Shown piece by piece: positions 6,060 through 12,264 of a DNA stretch of 16,648 bases. The notes beneath the pieces are model-generated. The model was given only the letters and a program-made list of their open reading frames with translations. It was not told the DNA's origin and made no database searches. Each line of letters begins with the position of its first letter. Within the stretch, counting starts at the first letter, position 1. Both the position numbers and the translations under genes were made by a program. The stretch comes from Pseudomonadota bacterium (GTDB lineage: Bacteria; Pseudomonadota; Alphaproteobacteria; Rhizobiales; Xanthobacteraceae), in assembly GCA_023387555.1 (NCBI GenBank), contig JAEWHY010000438.1:1-16648 (forward strand), read 5' to 3'.

Positions 6060-6755
6060 ATGATCGATTCCGCCCCTCACCGCCCCGTCACCCATCACGC
6101 GTCAACTGGCCCGCTGTGGCGCGCGCTTGCGCGCACGGCCCGTGCGACCGACCGCATCCTGTTCGCGCATCGCATCCGCCATGACCTCGGCGAATTGTCG
6201 GATCGCCTGCGGCGGGACATCGGATTGATCCGCTCCGCATTGGCCGTCGCGATCCTCGTTCCGGCGCTGATCGCATTACCAGCGCCAACGGCGGCACAGG
6301 ACGCGCAGATCAAGCGCGGCCGCTATCTCGTGACCCTCGGAGGCTGCAACGACTGCCACACGCCGGGCTATTTCTTCGGCAAGCCGGACATGGCGCGCTT
6401 TCTCGGCGGCTCGGAAGTCGGCTTCGAGATGCCCGGGCTCGGCGTGTTTCACGGTCCGAACCTCACGCCCGATCCGGAGACCGGTCTCGGCACCTGGTCG
6501 ATCGAGCAGATCGCCGCCGCGATCACCAAGGGCCAGCGGCCAGACGGTCGCGTGCTGGCGCCGATCATGCCCTGGCACGCCTTCGCGAACCTCACCGCGC
6601 AGGACGTGCGCGCGATCGCGCTCTATCTCAAGAGCCTGCCGCCGGTGAGCAACAAGGTGCCCGGCCCGTTCGGCCCGACCGAAACGCCGACGTCGTTCGT
6701 GATGAAGATCGTGCCGCCGCGGGGGAAGCAGACCGACGCTGCGCCCGCGCAATAG
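6060..6755 (+). CDS. c-type cytochrome with DUF1127-like N-terminal segment (or internal TTG start at 6225)
   Basis: The frame encodes 231 residues. Residues 18-58 (LWRALARTAR...HDLGELSDRLRRDIGLIRS) look like a DUF1127 small protein, with its typical L.DRLRRDIGL end. Directly after it, residues 57-80 form a Sec signal peptide (ALAVAILVPALIALPAPTAAQ). The mature part is a class I cytochrome c, with haem motif CNDCH (96-100), probable axial Met170 in APIMPWHAF, and the LYLKSLPPVSNKVPGPFGP ending seen in cytochromes that serve periplasmic dehydrogenases. ATG 6060 has a GGAG site. TTG 6225 (codon 56) would instead give MIRSALAVAILVP..., an ideal signal peptide. The visible frame may thus be a true fusion, or two products from one frame. 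Its electron partner is unknown. Confidence 0.82.
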   Translation: MIDSAPHRPVTHHASTGPLWRALARTARATDRILFAHRIRHDLGELSDRLRRDIGLIRSALAVAILVPALIALPAPTAAQDAQIKRGRYLVTLGGCNDCHTPGYFFGKPDMARFLGGSEVGFEMPGLGVFHGPNLTPDPETGLGTWSIEQIAAAITKGQRPDGRVLAPIMPWHAFANLTAQDVRAIALYLKSLPPVSNKVPGPFGPTETPTSFVMKIVPPRGKQTDAAPAQ

Positions 6756-6799
6756 CTGCGCCCGGGCAGCCCGCAGTTCAAACCAAGGGAGACAATATC

Positions 6800-7078
6800 A
6801 TGCCTCGGCCTATCCCGTGTCTGCATCCTGCCCCCAGCTTCCGATCGCGGTCGTTCAAGGAGTTTGCGGACACGAAGACCGACTGGGAGGCGGTTGTCGC
6901 GATGCCGCCGATCCAGACCGAAGGCTCACACATCGACAAACGCGGAGCGCTCATTCTGCGCGGCTATTTCGACGCCGGCTCGAAACACGTCGTCTACGCG
7001 CTCGATTTCATCCCGTCCGAAGGCGAGTGGAAACCCGTCAACCTGGGCGTCCGCGTCAAGCCTGCCGGCGCGAAATAA
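6800..7078 (+). CDS. Small hypothetical protein, possibly a truncated family member
   Basis: A 92-residue frame starts at ATG 6800 with a good AAGGGAG site 8 nt upstream, 44 bp after the cytochrome gene. The first 17 residues or so (MPRPIPCLHPAPSFRSR) are low-complexity and unlike a signal peptide. From FKEFADTKTDWEAVV to the end it looks like the C-terminal half of a small alpha/beta-cone protein (..KRGALILRGYFDAGSKHVVYALDFIPSEGEWKPVNLGVRVKP). I do not recognise the family with certainty. The abrupt change after the N-terminus suggests the front of the gene was lost by deletion and a new start recruited. It may be co-transcribed with its neighbours. Confidence 0.5.
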   Translation: MPRPIPCLHPAPSFRSRSFKEFADTKTDWEAVVAMPPIQTEGSHIDKRGALILRGYFDAGSKHVVYALDFIPSEGEWKPVNLGVRVKPAGAK

Positions 7079-7113
7079 GCATGCCCTCTCAAACCACATC
7101 GAAAGGAACAGCC

Positions 7114-7398
7114 ATGTCTACGATTGAAATCGCCCCGTCCCGCCACCGCAAGCCGGTCGCGGTCTGGCGCAAGGTGCTTGCCGCCGCGCTCGATTTCTTC
7201 TTCGTGTTTTATATCGGCGGCTATGCGGTCGGATATTTGACCGGCAATCTGACGAATGACGGGTTCGAACTCAAAGGCGCTCCCGTGCTGATCGTGTTCG
7301 CCCTGGTCGCGGCCTACTTCGTCGTCTTCACACAATTCCTCGGCGGAACATTCTGGCAGCGCGTGCTCAGCGTCAGAACGGGACGCGCTCGCGGATAG
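7114..7398 (+). CDS. RDD-like small membrane protein
   Basis: The 94-residue protein has a basic N-terminus (SRHRKPVAVWRKVLAA) followed by two probable transmembrane segments. These are at about residues 21-43 (ALDFFFVFYIGGYAVGYLTG) and 55-75 (GAPVLIVFALVAAYFVVFTQF). It ends in GGTFWQRVLSVRTGRARG. The W+K/R...AALDFFFVF and GGT.WQR.L.VR pattern is that of the RDD membrane family, in a two-helix version shorter than the usual three. ATG 7114 is preceded by GAAAGGA 6 nt upstream. It lies 35 bp after the small hypothetical gene. The function of RDD proteins of this size is unknown. Confidence 0.7.
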   Translation: MSTIEIAPSRHRKPVAVWRKVLAAALDFFFVFYIGGYAVGYLTGNLTNDGFELKGAPVLIVFALVAAYFVVFTQFLGGTFWQRVLSVRTGRARG

Positions 7399-7700
7399 TC
7401 GGGCGGCGGCGTTGCGGGGCATACCCACTCAGCGCGGACCAACGATTCAGCCATGTCATGATCGCGGCTCACGCCCTCAGCAGCGGTTCCATTCCGGTCA
7501 CGGACAATGAGCGGGATTTTCGAGCGGGATTTTCGCGACGTTCCGGGACTGGCTGTGGAGAACTGAAGGTTTGGATAACCAGCCTTCTATATCGGCGCGG
7601 CGACATCTTGGTATTTGCAATGCCGGTGGCCGCGACGATAACGCCTAGGAATCGCCGCTTTGTTCCCCTGATTGGCCGTGGGGAAGTGCGTTGGGGTTAC
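7399..7700. other. Intergenic stretch with a 13-bp tandem duplication
   Basis: I see no convincing gene in these 300 bp. The reading frame of the following methyltransferase is open across part of it but lacks a good start or coding character. GAGCGGGATTTTC occurs twice head to tail at 7509-7521 and 7522-7534. Confidence 0.5.
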
Positions 7701-8321
7701 ATGGCAGTTGCATTAGATCTGGTCGGCCAGCAATGGCAGCGGAAAATCATCGTCCTGCTGGCCGCCCTTGTTGGAATCGCCCTGCTGTTGATGATGCGGC
7801 CGGTTTCGCCTGAGGATGCGGCCTGGCACGAGCTCATCGAGCGCACCGGTATCTTCCTCATCCTGGTTGGAATTCTCGGGCGCACCTGGTGCTCGATGTA
7901 TATCGGCGGCAGCAAGCTGAACCGCCTCGTCACCGAGGGTCCGTATTCGGTGACGCGCAATCCGCTCTACGTGTTTTCGGCGATCGCGGCCTTCGGGCTC
8001 GGCGCCCAGCTTGGCAGCGTGGTCTACGCCTTCATCTGTGCCGCGGCGACGATTGCCATCTTCGCGCTAGTCATCCGCCACGAGGAGCGGGCGCTGGCCG
8101 AGCGCTTCCCGGCCGAATTCGCCTCCTACAAGGCTCGGGTGCCAAGGCTGGCGCCGAACTTCTGCGTCTGGCGCGATGCCGATACCCTCCTGGTGCGGCC
8201 GGCGCTGGTCCGCCGCACCTTCTGGGACGCATCGCTCTTCCTGCTCGCCGTACCAGCGCTGAAGGGCCTGGAAAGCCTGCGGGACAGCGGGCTCTTCAAG
8301 CCTTTTCTCTGGCTCTATTGA
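7701..8321 (+). CDS. ICMT/PEMT-type integral membrane methyltransferase
   Basis: Starting at ATG 7701, this 206-residue protein has hydrophobic segments at about 15-32, 48-63 and 90-125. It carries the signature of the isoprenylcysteine carboxyl methyltransferase / phospholipid methyltransferase group, namely EGPYSVTRNPLYV (79-91) followed by HEERALAERFPAEFASYKARVPRLAP (127-152). This region binds S-adenosylmethionine at the membrane. The bacterial substrates are mostly unknown. The frame extends upstream to 7458, but that part is not membrane-protein-like and the family fold starts after 7701. The ribosome site (GGGG 5 nt before ATG) is weak. Its stop is 35 bp before the rplU promoter. Confidence 0.8.
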   Translation: MAVALDLVGQQWQRKIIVLLAALVGIALLLMMRPVSPEDAAWHELIERTGIFLILVGILGRTWCSMYIGGSKLNRLVTEGPYSVTRNPLYVFSAIAAFGLGAQLGSVVYAFICAAATIAIFALVIRHEERALAERFPAEFASYKARVPRLAPNFCVWRDADTLLVRPALVRRTFWDASLFLLAVPALKGLESLRDSGLFKPFLWLY

Positions 8322-8356
8322 GCGGTTTCCGGCCGGATTTGCCGCGCCCGTTTCCT

Positions 8357-8385
8357 TGACTCTGCGGGTCTTTGCCCTCATAACC
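8357..8385 (+). promoter_or_regulatory. Predicted sigma70-type promoter of rplU
   Basis: TTGACT (8357-8362), a 17-nt spacer, then CATAAC (8380-8385) give a good housekeeping promoter match. Transcription would start near 8392, leaving a leader of about 120 nt before the rplU start. Confidence 0.6.
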
Positions 8386-8398
8386 CGCGCCAACGGCG

Positions 8399-8436
8399 GG
8401 CCCCTTTGGGGCCCTTTTCGTGCTGCCTGCAGCACG
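8399..8436 (+). promoter_or_regulatory. Two consecutive hairpins at the 5' end of the rplU leader
   Basis: GGGCCCC-TTT-GGGGCCC followed by TTTT (8399-8419) is shaped like an intrinsic terminator. GTGCTG-CCTG-CAGCAC (8421-8436) follows directly. Because the predicted promoter lies upstream at 8357-8385, both would be within the rplU mRNA leader, starting some 8 nt after the transcript start. They could be an attenuator, a ribosomal-protein feedback site, or the terminator of the methyltransferase gene if the promoter call is wrong. Confidence 0.55.
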
Positions 8437-8514
8437 GCCGGACATCCAAACTAAGACTGAAAGAAGCCGGTCCGGACGATCCGAGCACCGGGGAATGAAC
8501 ACGAAGGAACAACG

Positions 8515-8907
8515 ATGTTCGCAGTCATCAAGACCGGCGGCCTGCAATATTCAGTCGCCGAAGACCAGGTGGTCCGCATCGGCCGCATCGCGGGCGAGCC
8601 GGGCCAGATCGTCCAGATCGGCGACGTGCTGATGCTGGGCGGCGACAAGCCGGAAGTCGGCGCCCCTCTCATTTCGGGCGCATCGGTTGCGGTCGAGATC
8701 GTGGAACAAAGCCGCGGTCCGAAGGTCATTGCCTTCAAGAAGCGCCGCCGCAAGAATTCACGCCGCAAGCGCGGTCACCGGCAGGACTATACCGTGGTGC
8801 GGGTCTCCGAGATCCTCACTGGCGGCGCCACGCCGACCAAGGGTCCGAGGCAGAAGCCTGCGCCCAAGGCCAAGCCGGCCAAGACCGAAGACGCCGACGC
8901 GGCCTGA
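8515..8907 (+). CDS. rplU: 50S ribosomal protein L21
   Basis: The product (130 residues) opens with MFAVIKTGGLQYSVAEDQVVRIGRIAG and carries the L21 core RGPKVIAFKKRRRKNSRRKRGHRQDYTVVRVSEI, the 23S rRNA-binding block. L21 is an early-assembling protein of the large subunit. After residue 103 or so it has an Ala/Pro/Lys-rich tail (PRQKPAPKAKPAKTEDADAA), as many alphaproteobacterial L21 proteins do. The segment that usually reads GG(K/R)QY(R/K)V is GGLQYSV here, losing two basic residues. AAGGAA precedes ATG 8515 by about 6 nt. rpmA follows after 130 bp. Confidence 0.96.
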   Translation: MFAVIKTGGLQYSVAEDQVVRIGRIAGEPGQIVQIGDVLMLGGDKPEVGAPLISGASVAVEIVEQSRGPKVIAFKKRRRKNSRRKRGHRQDYTVVRVSEILTGGATPTKGPRQKPAPKAKPAKTEDADAA

Positions 8908-8985
8908 TCGGCGCTGTTCGGATCGGTGAAAGAGCGGCCGGCGCGCAAAACGTGCGTCGCCGCAAAGTCACCCGCGAAATGAGAT

Positions 8986-9002
8986 GATTCCGTCACGGAA
9001 TC
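8986..9002 (+). promoter_or_regulatory. Intercistronic hairpin between rplU and rpmA
   Basis: GATTCCG-TCA-CGGAATC forms a perfect 7-bp stem with a 3-nt loop, 36 nt before rpmA. It has no T-tract, so it is more likely a processing or mRNA-stability element than a terminator. Confidence 0.5.
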
Positions 9003-9037
9003 GGGTTATGAGAGTTTCGAGAGAAGGATTCTGAGCC

Positions 9038-9310
9038 ATGGCTCATAAAAAAGCAGGCGGTTCATCCCGTAACGGCCGCGACTCCAAGGGTCGCCGCCTC
9101 GGCATCAAGCTGTTCGGCGGACAGATCGCCATTCCCGGCAACATTATCGCGCGTCAGCGCGGCACCACCTGGCATCCCGGCGCCAACGTCGGAATCGGCA
9201 AGGACCACACCCTGTTCGCACTGACCGAAGGCCGCGTCGCCTTCACGTCCAAAGGTAACGGCCGCACGTTCATTTCCGTCGTACCGATGACGGAAGCTGC
9301 GGCAGAGTAG
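9038..9310 (+). CDS. rpmA: 50S ribosomal protein L27
   Basis: The 90-residue protein begins MAHKKAGGSSRNGRDSKGRRLGIKLFGGQ, the invariant L27 N-terminus that reaches the peptidyl-transferase centre. It continues with IIARQRGTTWHPGANVGIGKDHTLFAL, the conserved core. The start is fixed by this N-terminus and by AAGGA 9 nt upstream. The protein matures without the Firmicute-type N-terminal extension. It is co-directional with rplU and followed by a strong terminator. Confidence 0.98.
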   Translation: MAHKKAGGSSRNGRDSKGRRLGIKLFGGQIAIPGNIIARQRGTTWHPGANVGIGKDHTLFALTEGRVAFTSKGNGRTFISVVPMTEAAAE

Positions 9311-9374
9311 ACGGCGAATCTCGATCGAGGTCCGCCGGTTCACGTCGAACCCGGGGGACCCACAGACGGGCTCC

Positions 9375-9422
9375 AGACTTGAGGGGGAGACGGGTGAACC
9401 GGCTCCCCCTCAAGTCTTTTTT
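9375..9422 (+). terminator. Strong intrinsic terminator after rpmA
   Basis: A perfect 15-bp stem, AGACTTGAGGGGGAG (9375-9389) with CTCCCCCTCAAGTCT (9403-9417), encloses a 13-nt loop and runs into a T-rich tract (9417-9422, then GTTT). It should end the rplU-rpmA transcript. The acetyltransferase gene starts only 20 nt later, so that gene depends on read-through or on a promoter within or near the terminator. Confidence 0.9.
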
Positions 9423-9442
9423 GTTTGCAAAGGAGCCTGACC

Positions 9443-10042
9443 ATGACCTGCCTGGACCTTGAAACCCGGACCTACCGGGAGGGCTGTATCCCCGTCCTCG
9501 AGACCGAGCGGCTGATGCTGCGCGCGCCGAAACTCGAGGACGCTAAGCACGTAGCAGCGCTGGCCAATGACAAACGTATTGCCGAGAACACGCGACGCCT
9601 CCCGCATCCCTACGCCCGTAGCGATGCCGAGGACTTCATCGCGACGGCGAATACGCCACGGGGAGATGTGACCTTTTTGATCACCACGCGGGCCGGCGTG
9701 CCGGTCGGGGCCTGCAGCGTCGGCGCGCAGGACGAAGCCGCGCCCGAGATCGGCTATTGGCTCGGCGTCAAGCATTGGGGCAAGGGCTACGGGACCGAGG
9801 CGGTGCGGGCCCTGATCGACTTCGCCTTCACCGAACTGGCCCACGAAAGCCTCTGCGCCGGGGCCCGCGTCACCAATCCCACCTCGCGCCGGATTCTGGA
9901 AAAATGCGGCTTTCAGTGGACCGGGGTCGGGCTTTGCCGGATCCGCGCGCTCAATTCGTCGGCCCCGATCGACCGGTTCCGGCTGGACCGGGGGCTATGG
10001 ACCGCACTGCGCCGCTGGAGCGATGTCCGGCGGGTGTCCTGA
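9443..10042 (+). CDS. GNAT acetyltransferase, RimJ/RimL type
   Basis: This 199-residue protein follows the RimJ/RimL layout. It has the ETERLMLRAPKLEDAKHVAAL opening (residues 20-40), a beta strand VTFLITTRAGVPVGACSVG, then EIGYWLGVKHWGKGYGTEAVRALIDFAF, which carries the acetyl-CoA pyrophosphate-binding loop KGYGTEA. NPTSRRILEKCGFQWTG closes the fold. Such enzymes acetylate N-terminal amines of ribosomal or other proteins, or small molecules; the target is unknown. An acetyltransferase after rplU-rpmA is a frequent arrangement in Hyphomicrobiales. ATG 9443 has AAGGAG 7 nt upstream; the in-frame TTG at 9425 overlaps that site and is rejected. Confidence 0.88.
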   Translation: MTCLDLETRTYREGCIPVLETERLMLRAPKLEDAKHVAALANDKRIAENTRRLPHPYARSDAEDFIATANTPRGDVTFLITTRAGVPVGACSVGAQDEAAPEIGYWLGVKHWGKGYGTEAVRALIDFAFTELAHESLCAGARVTNPTSRRILEKCGFQWTGVGLCRIRALNSSAPIDRFRLDRGLWTALRRWSDVRRVS

Positions 10043-10152
10043 GCCGGATTCGGAAAAATTCAACCAGAAAGCGCCGCGACAAGGCGCTCGGCGCGCAAGG
10101 TTCAATGAGAGGTGGAATTTTTCCTCATTTTCTGCTATGAACGCGAAGCCTG

Positions 10153-10192
10153 CGAGATGTTCTACCGGACGCTCGTGTCGGCGGACATCTCG
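10153..10192 (+). promoter_or_regulatory. 5' UTR hairpin of the cold-shock gene
   Basis: CGAGATGT (10153-10160) pairs perfectly with ACATCTCG (10185-10192) around a 24-nt loop that can form a further CCG/CGG pairing. It ends 7 nt before the GGGGA ribosome site of the cold-shock gene. A weak -10-like TATGAA lies at 10136-10141. The position fits a temperature-responsive leader of the cspA type. Confidence 0.55.
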
Positions 10193-10211
10193 TTAATTGG
10201 GGAAATTAGAC

Positions 10212-10415
10212 GTGGCTACAGGTACCGTTAAGTGGTTCAACGCGACCAAGGGTTATGGCTTCATCCAGCCGCAAGGCGGCGGCAAGGATGTGTTCGTGCA
10301 CATTTCTGCGGTGCAACGGGCAGGCCTGACCGGTCTGAATGAAGGCCAGCAGATCGAATACGAGATCGTGTCCAATCGCGGACGCGAATCGGCCGAGAAT
10401 CTGAAGGTGCGGTGA
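10212..10415 (+). CDS. CspA-family cold-shock protein
   Basis: With GTG 10212 as start the product is 67 residues, the usual size. It is a single OB-fold cold-shock domain with RNP1 (KGYGFIQ, 13-19) and RNP2 (DVFVHIS, 26-32), plus the TGTVKWFNATKGYGFI opening. It binds single-stranded RNA/DNA and melts mRNA structure at low temperature. A GGGGA site stands 8 nt before the GTG; the in-frame TTG at 10197 overlaps that site. The gene is monocistronic between a leader hairpin and a terminator. Confidence 0.95.
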   Translation: MATGTVKWFNATKGYGFIQPQGGGKDVFVHISAVQRAGLTGLNEGQQIEYEIVSNRGRESAENLKVR

Positions 10416-10425
10416 TATGTTTCGA

Positions 10426-10451
10426 AAGCGGCCCACGTGATGCGGCCGCTT
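10426..10451 (+). other. Hairpin just after the csp stop codon
   Basis: AAGCGGCC (10426-10433) pairs with GGCCGCTT (10444-10451) around a 10-nt loop. It has no T-tract and precedes the terminator at 10474. It is probably a 3' end stabilising element. Confidence 0.5.
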
Positions 10452-10473
10452 CCGGAACATCAAGAGGTCGAGA

Positions 10474-10502
10474 AGCCCGGCCCGCCAGCCGGGCTTTTTT
10501 CT
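10474..10502 (+). terminator. Intrinsic terminator of the cold-shock gene
   Basis: AGCCCGG (10474-10480) and CCGGGCT (10489-10495) form the stem with an 8-nt loop. TTTTTTCTTT follows. Confidence 0.88.
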
Positions 10503-10592
10503 TTGTCTCCGCAAGGAGCGCAGCGTCCTCGCCATTAGCGCAGCGAATCAGTCTGGCAGTGCGAATCAGCATGCGGCAAGGATGCGGCTGCG

Positions 10593-11555
10593 TCAGGCCA
10601 CAGCGCTGAGCGGCAGGCAAGCCTCCGCGATCGCCGCAACGTGCCGGTGATCGGTCCCGCAGCAACCACCGAGAATGTTGAAGCGTGTACCAAGCGCACC
10701 GCGCAGATGCGCGTAGCGGCGGCCGAGATCGACCGGATCGCCGGCATCGAGATCGGGCGAATTGTCGAGTTCGGCATGGCTGCGCATCGAAGAATTGGCG
10801 CGCAGGCCGCGCAGCCGCTTCACCCAGGCCTGACCGGTCGCAAGCGCATCGGCAAAGTGCGTGGGATGCGCGCAGTTGATCATGTAATAGGCCGGCGCGC
10901 CGGCAGTGGCGTCGTCGGTTTTCTCGATCGCCTCGCGCAGGGTTTCGCCGCTTGGCAACCGGCCGTCGGTTTCGGTGGTGAAGGAAATCACCACCGGCAT
11001 GTCGACCGCGGTCGCGGCGCGCGCGATGCCGATCGCCTCGCCGGAATGCGTCATGGTGAAGGCGCTGACCATGTCGGCCTCGGTGTCCGCGAACAGATCG
11101 CACTGATACGCGTGATAGCGCATCGCCTCGTCGCCGCTCATCATCTGATCCGCGACATAGCCGTCACCGCGCGGCCCGATATTGCCGGAGATCGGCATCG
11201 GACATTGCGCCGTTTCGTGCTCGGCGCGCAGCGCGACGAGAAGCGCGATGCTGCTGCGGTTCAATGCGGTCAGTTCTGCGGATGTCAGGCCGAGCTTGGC
11301 GCCCCAATCCGGGCTCGCGCGCCACGACGCGCTTTCCAGAACGAAGCCGGCGTTGCGCGCCTTTGCGATCGCGATATGCCGGATGAAATAGTCGCGCAGC
11401 CGCTGCTCGCCCTCATCGGTCGCGTGCAAGGTGATCGAAGCGAGGTGCGGCAGTGCGAGGCCATCGTGGAAGATCAGCGTCGTCTCGAGTCCTGAATCGG
11501 TCAGGAAAATCTTGTCACCAAGCTGCGGCAGGCTGGAGCGGTATTTCGCCATCAT
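10593..11555 (-). CDS. Homocysteine S-methyltransferase family protein
   Basis: The 320-residue protein is a zinc-dependent homocysteine S-methyltransferase, a TIM barrel. It opens with FLTDSGLETTLIFHDG and has SGNIGPRGDGY (123-133). The zinc ligands are the cysteine of NCAHP (Cys228) and the GGCCGTD pair (Cys298, Cys299). These enzymes form methionine from homocysteine using S-methylmethionine or a betaine-type methyl donor; the donor cannot be decided here. Two ATGs lie in tandem (11555 and 11552). AGGAG is 4 nt from the first and 7 nt from the second, so the true start may be 11552. The gene stands alone and convergent to csp, with no methionine genes nearby. Confidence 0.88.
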   Translation of the reverse strand: MMAKYRSSLPQLGDKIFLTDSGLETTLIFHDGLALPHLASITLHATDEGEQRLRDYFIRHIAIAKARNAGFVLESASWRASPDWGAKLGLTSAELTALNRSSIALLVALRAEHETAQCPMPISGNIGPRGDGYVADQMMSGDEAMRYHAYQCDLFADTEADMVSAFTMTHSGEAIGIARAATAVDMPVVISFTTETDGRLPSGETLREAIEKTDDATAGAPAYYMINCAHPTHFADALATGQAWVKRLRGLRANSSMRSHAELDNSPDLDAGDPVDLGRRYAHLRGALGTRFNILGGCCGTDHRHVAAIAEACLPLSAVA

Positions 11556-11784
11556 ATGTCTCCTGCGAAGCGGGAACCCGAGCCGGCCAGGGGCCGTGCG
11601 GTTCTGCATGGGTTGCGCGAGATAGACAGCTGATGCCGCACAGACCACCGGGAGCGCGGTCAGGCAAGCCAAATCCGGCATTCGAGCCGGTTCCGCAATG
11701 CCTTGAGGACGACCTGCAAAGCCGATCCGGTCGCGGGTGCTGCGTGTTTGCGCGAAAGCGATGAGCCGCCGGCACGCCCCCAAC
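11556..11784. other. Region upstream of the homocysteine methyltransferase gene
   Basis: No gene seen. The reading frame upstream of the start remains open on the minus strand but lacks coding features. The only structure noted is GGCATT/AATGCC (11677-11682 and 11697-11702), a 6-bp inverted repeat with a CCGG in its loop. I could not match this leader to a known SAM or SAH riboswitch by eye. Confidence 0.4.
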
Positions 11785-11814
11785 TTGACAAGCGCGAGGC
11801 CGCCAAACTATTTC
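11785..11814 (+). promoter_or_regulatory. Possible promoter with perfect -35 box upstream of the DUF2798 gene
   Basis: TTGACA at 11785-11790 is a perfect -35 hexamer. After 18 nt, TATTTC (11809-11814) is a weak -10. Transcription would start near 11821, just before a cluster of stem-loops. Confidence 0.4.
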
Positions 11815-11820
11815 ACAGCC

Positions 11821-11930
11821 GTCGGAAAGATTAAGGCTGGTGTGGTTATTCCAGCCCCTGCCCTGCAGGATGCAGTCGCGCAAAAGCGCGAACCCACGGC
11901 ATCAACCCTTTGCGGGTGGTGCCGTGGCAG
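11821..11930 (+). ncRNA. Candidate structured leader or small RNA (three stem-loops)
   Basis: Three stem-loops follow each other. They are GGCTGG/CCAGCC (11835-11840 with 11851-11856), TCGCGC-AAAA-GCGCGA (11876-11891), and a two-tier stem CCACGGCA (11894-11901) with TGCCGTGG (11920-11927) enclosing ACCC/GGGT (11905-11908 with 11914-11917). The DUF2798 start follows 46 nt after the last stem. I do not recognise the RNA family. It could be a riboswitch-like leader, a trans-acting small RNA, or an RNA read from the opposite strand, since the stems fold either way. Confidence 0.4.
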
Positions 11931-11973
11931 ATCCGTCTCCTGTCACGTCTCCATCCCTATCGATGGCAAGGAA

Positions 11974-12195
11974 ATGACTGACAGGAAAACGCTGCTGCTC
12001 GCTCAAGTATTCATTACCCTGATGATGGCCTCGTCCATGTCGGGCATCATGTCCCTGCTTGCCGTGGGGGCATCGGTGGACTGGCTGTTCATCTGGGCCA
12101 GGGAGTTTGTGATCGCCTGGCCGATCGCCTTCTGTCTCACGCTCGTCACCAGCAAACTGGGCTTCATCCTCGCGCGGCGCATCACCGGCTCGTAA
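11974..12195 (+). CDS. DUF2798 family small membrane protein
   Basis: From ATG 11974 the protein has 73 residues with two transmembrane segments, about 8-31 (LLAQVFITLMMASSMSGIMSLLAV) and 44-64 (EFVIAWPIAFCLTLVTSKLGF). A basic tail (LARRITGS) follows. Length, the LIAW/VIAWP motif at the start of the second helix and the spacing match DUF2798, whose function is unknown. The frame is open upstream to 11737, but that part covers the structured leader. AAGG is only about 4 nt from the ATG, so the ribosome site is close and imperfect. The gene stands alone between divergent and convergent neighbours. Confidence 0.72.
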   Translation: MTDRKTLLLAQVFITLMMASSMSGIMSLLAVGASVDWLFIWAREFVIAWPIAFCLTLVTSKLGFILARRITGS

Positions 12196-12214
12196 CGACG
12201 CGTTCGTTGCGTCA

Positions 12215-12243
12215 TGCCGGGTCGCGCATTGGCGGACCCGGCA
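12215..12243. terminator. 9-bp perfect inverted repeat between convergent genes
   Basis: TGCCGGGTC (12215-12223) and GACCCGGCA (12235-12243) flank an 11-nt loop. It lies between the stops of the DUF2798 gene and the copper operon, so it could serve both strands. Neither side has a T-tract. Confidence 0.55.
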
Positions 12244-12264
12244 AGATATTTCGGCAAGACAGCG

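Noticed and set aside
11556..11784. SAM or SAH riboswitch before the homocysteine methyltransferase gene
   Set aside because: I looked for one because of the gene's function, but no known consensus or pseudoknot could be found by eye.
11515..11883. 122-codon minus-strand frame across the DUF2798 leader (reads GRGWNNHTSLNLSDGCEIVW in part)
   Set aside because: It looks briefly protein-like, but it runs over the structured leader and into the start of the methyltransferase gene in another frame, with no ribosome site or domain.
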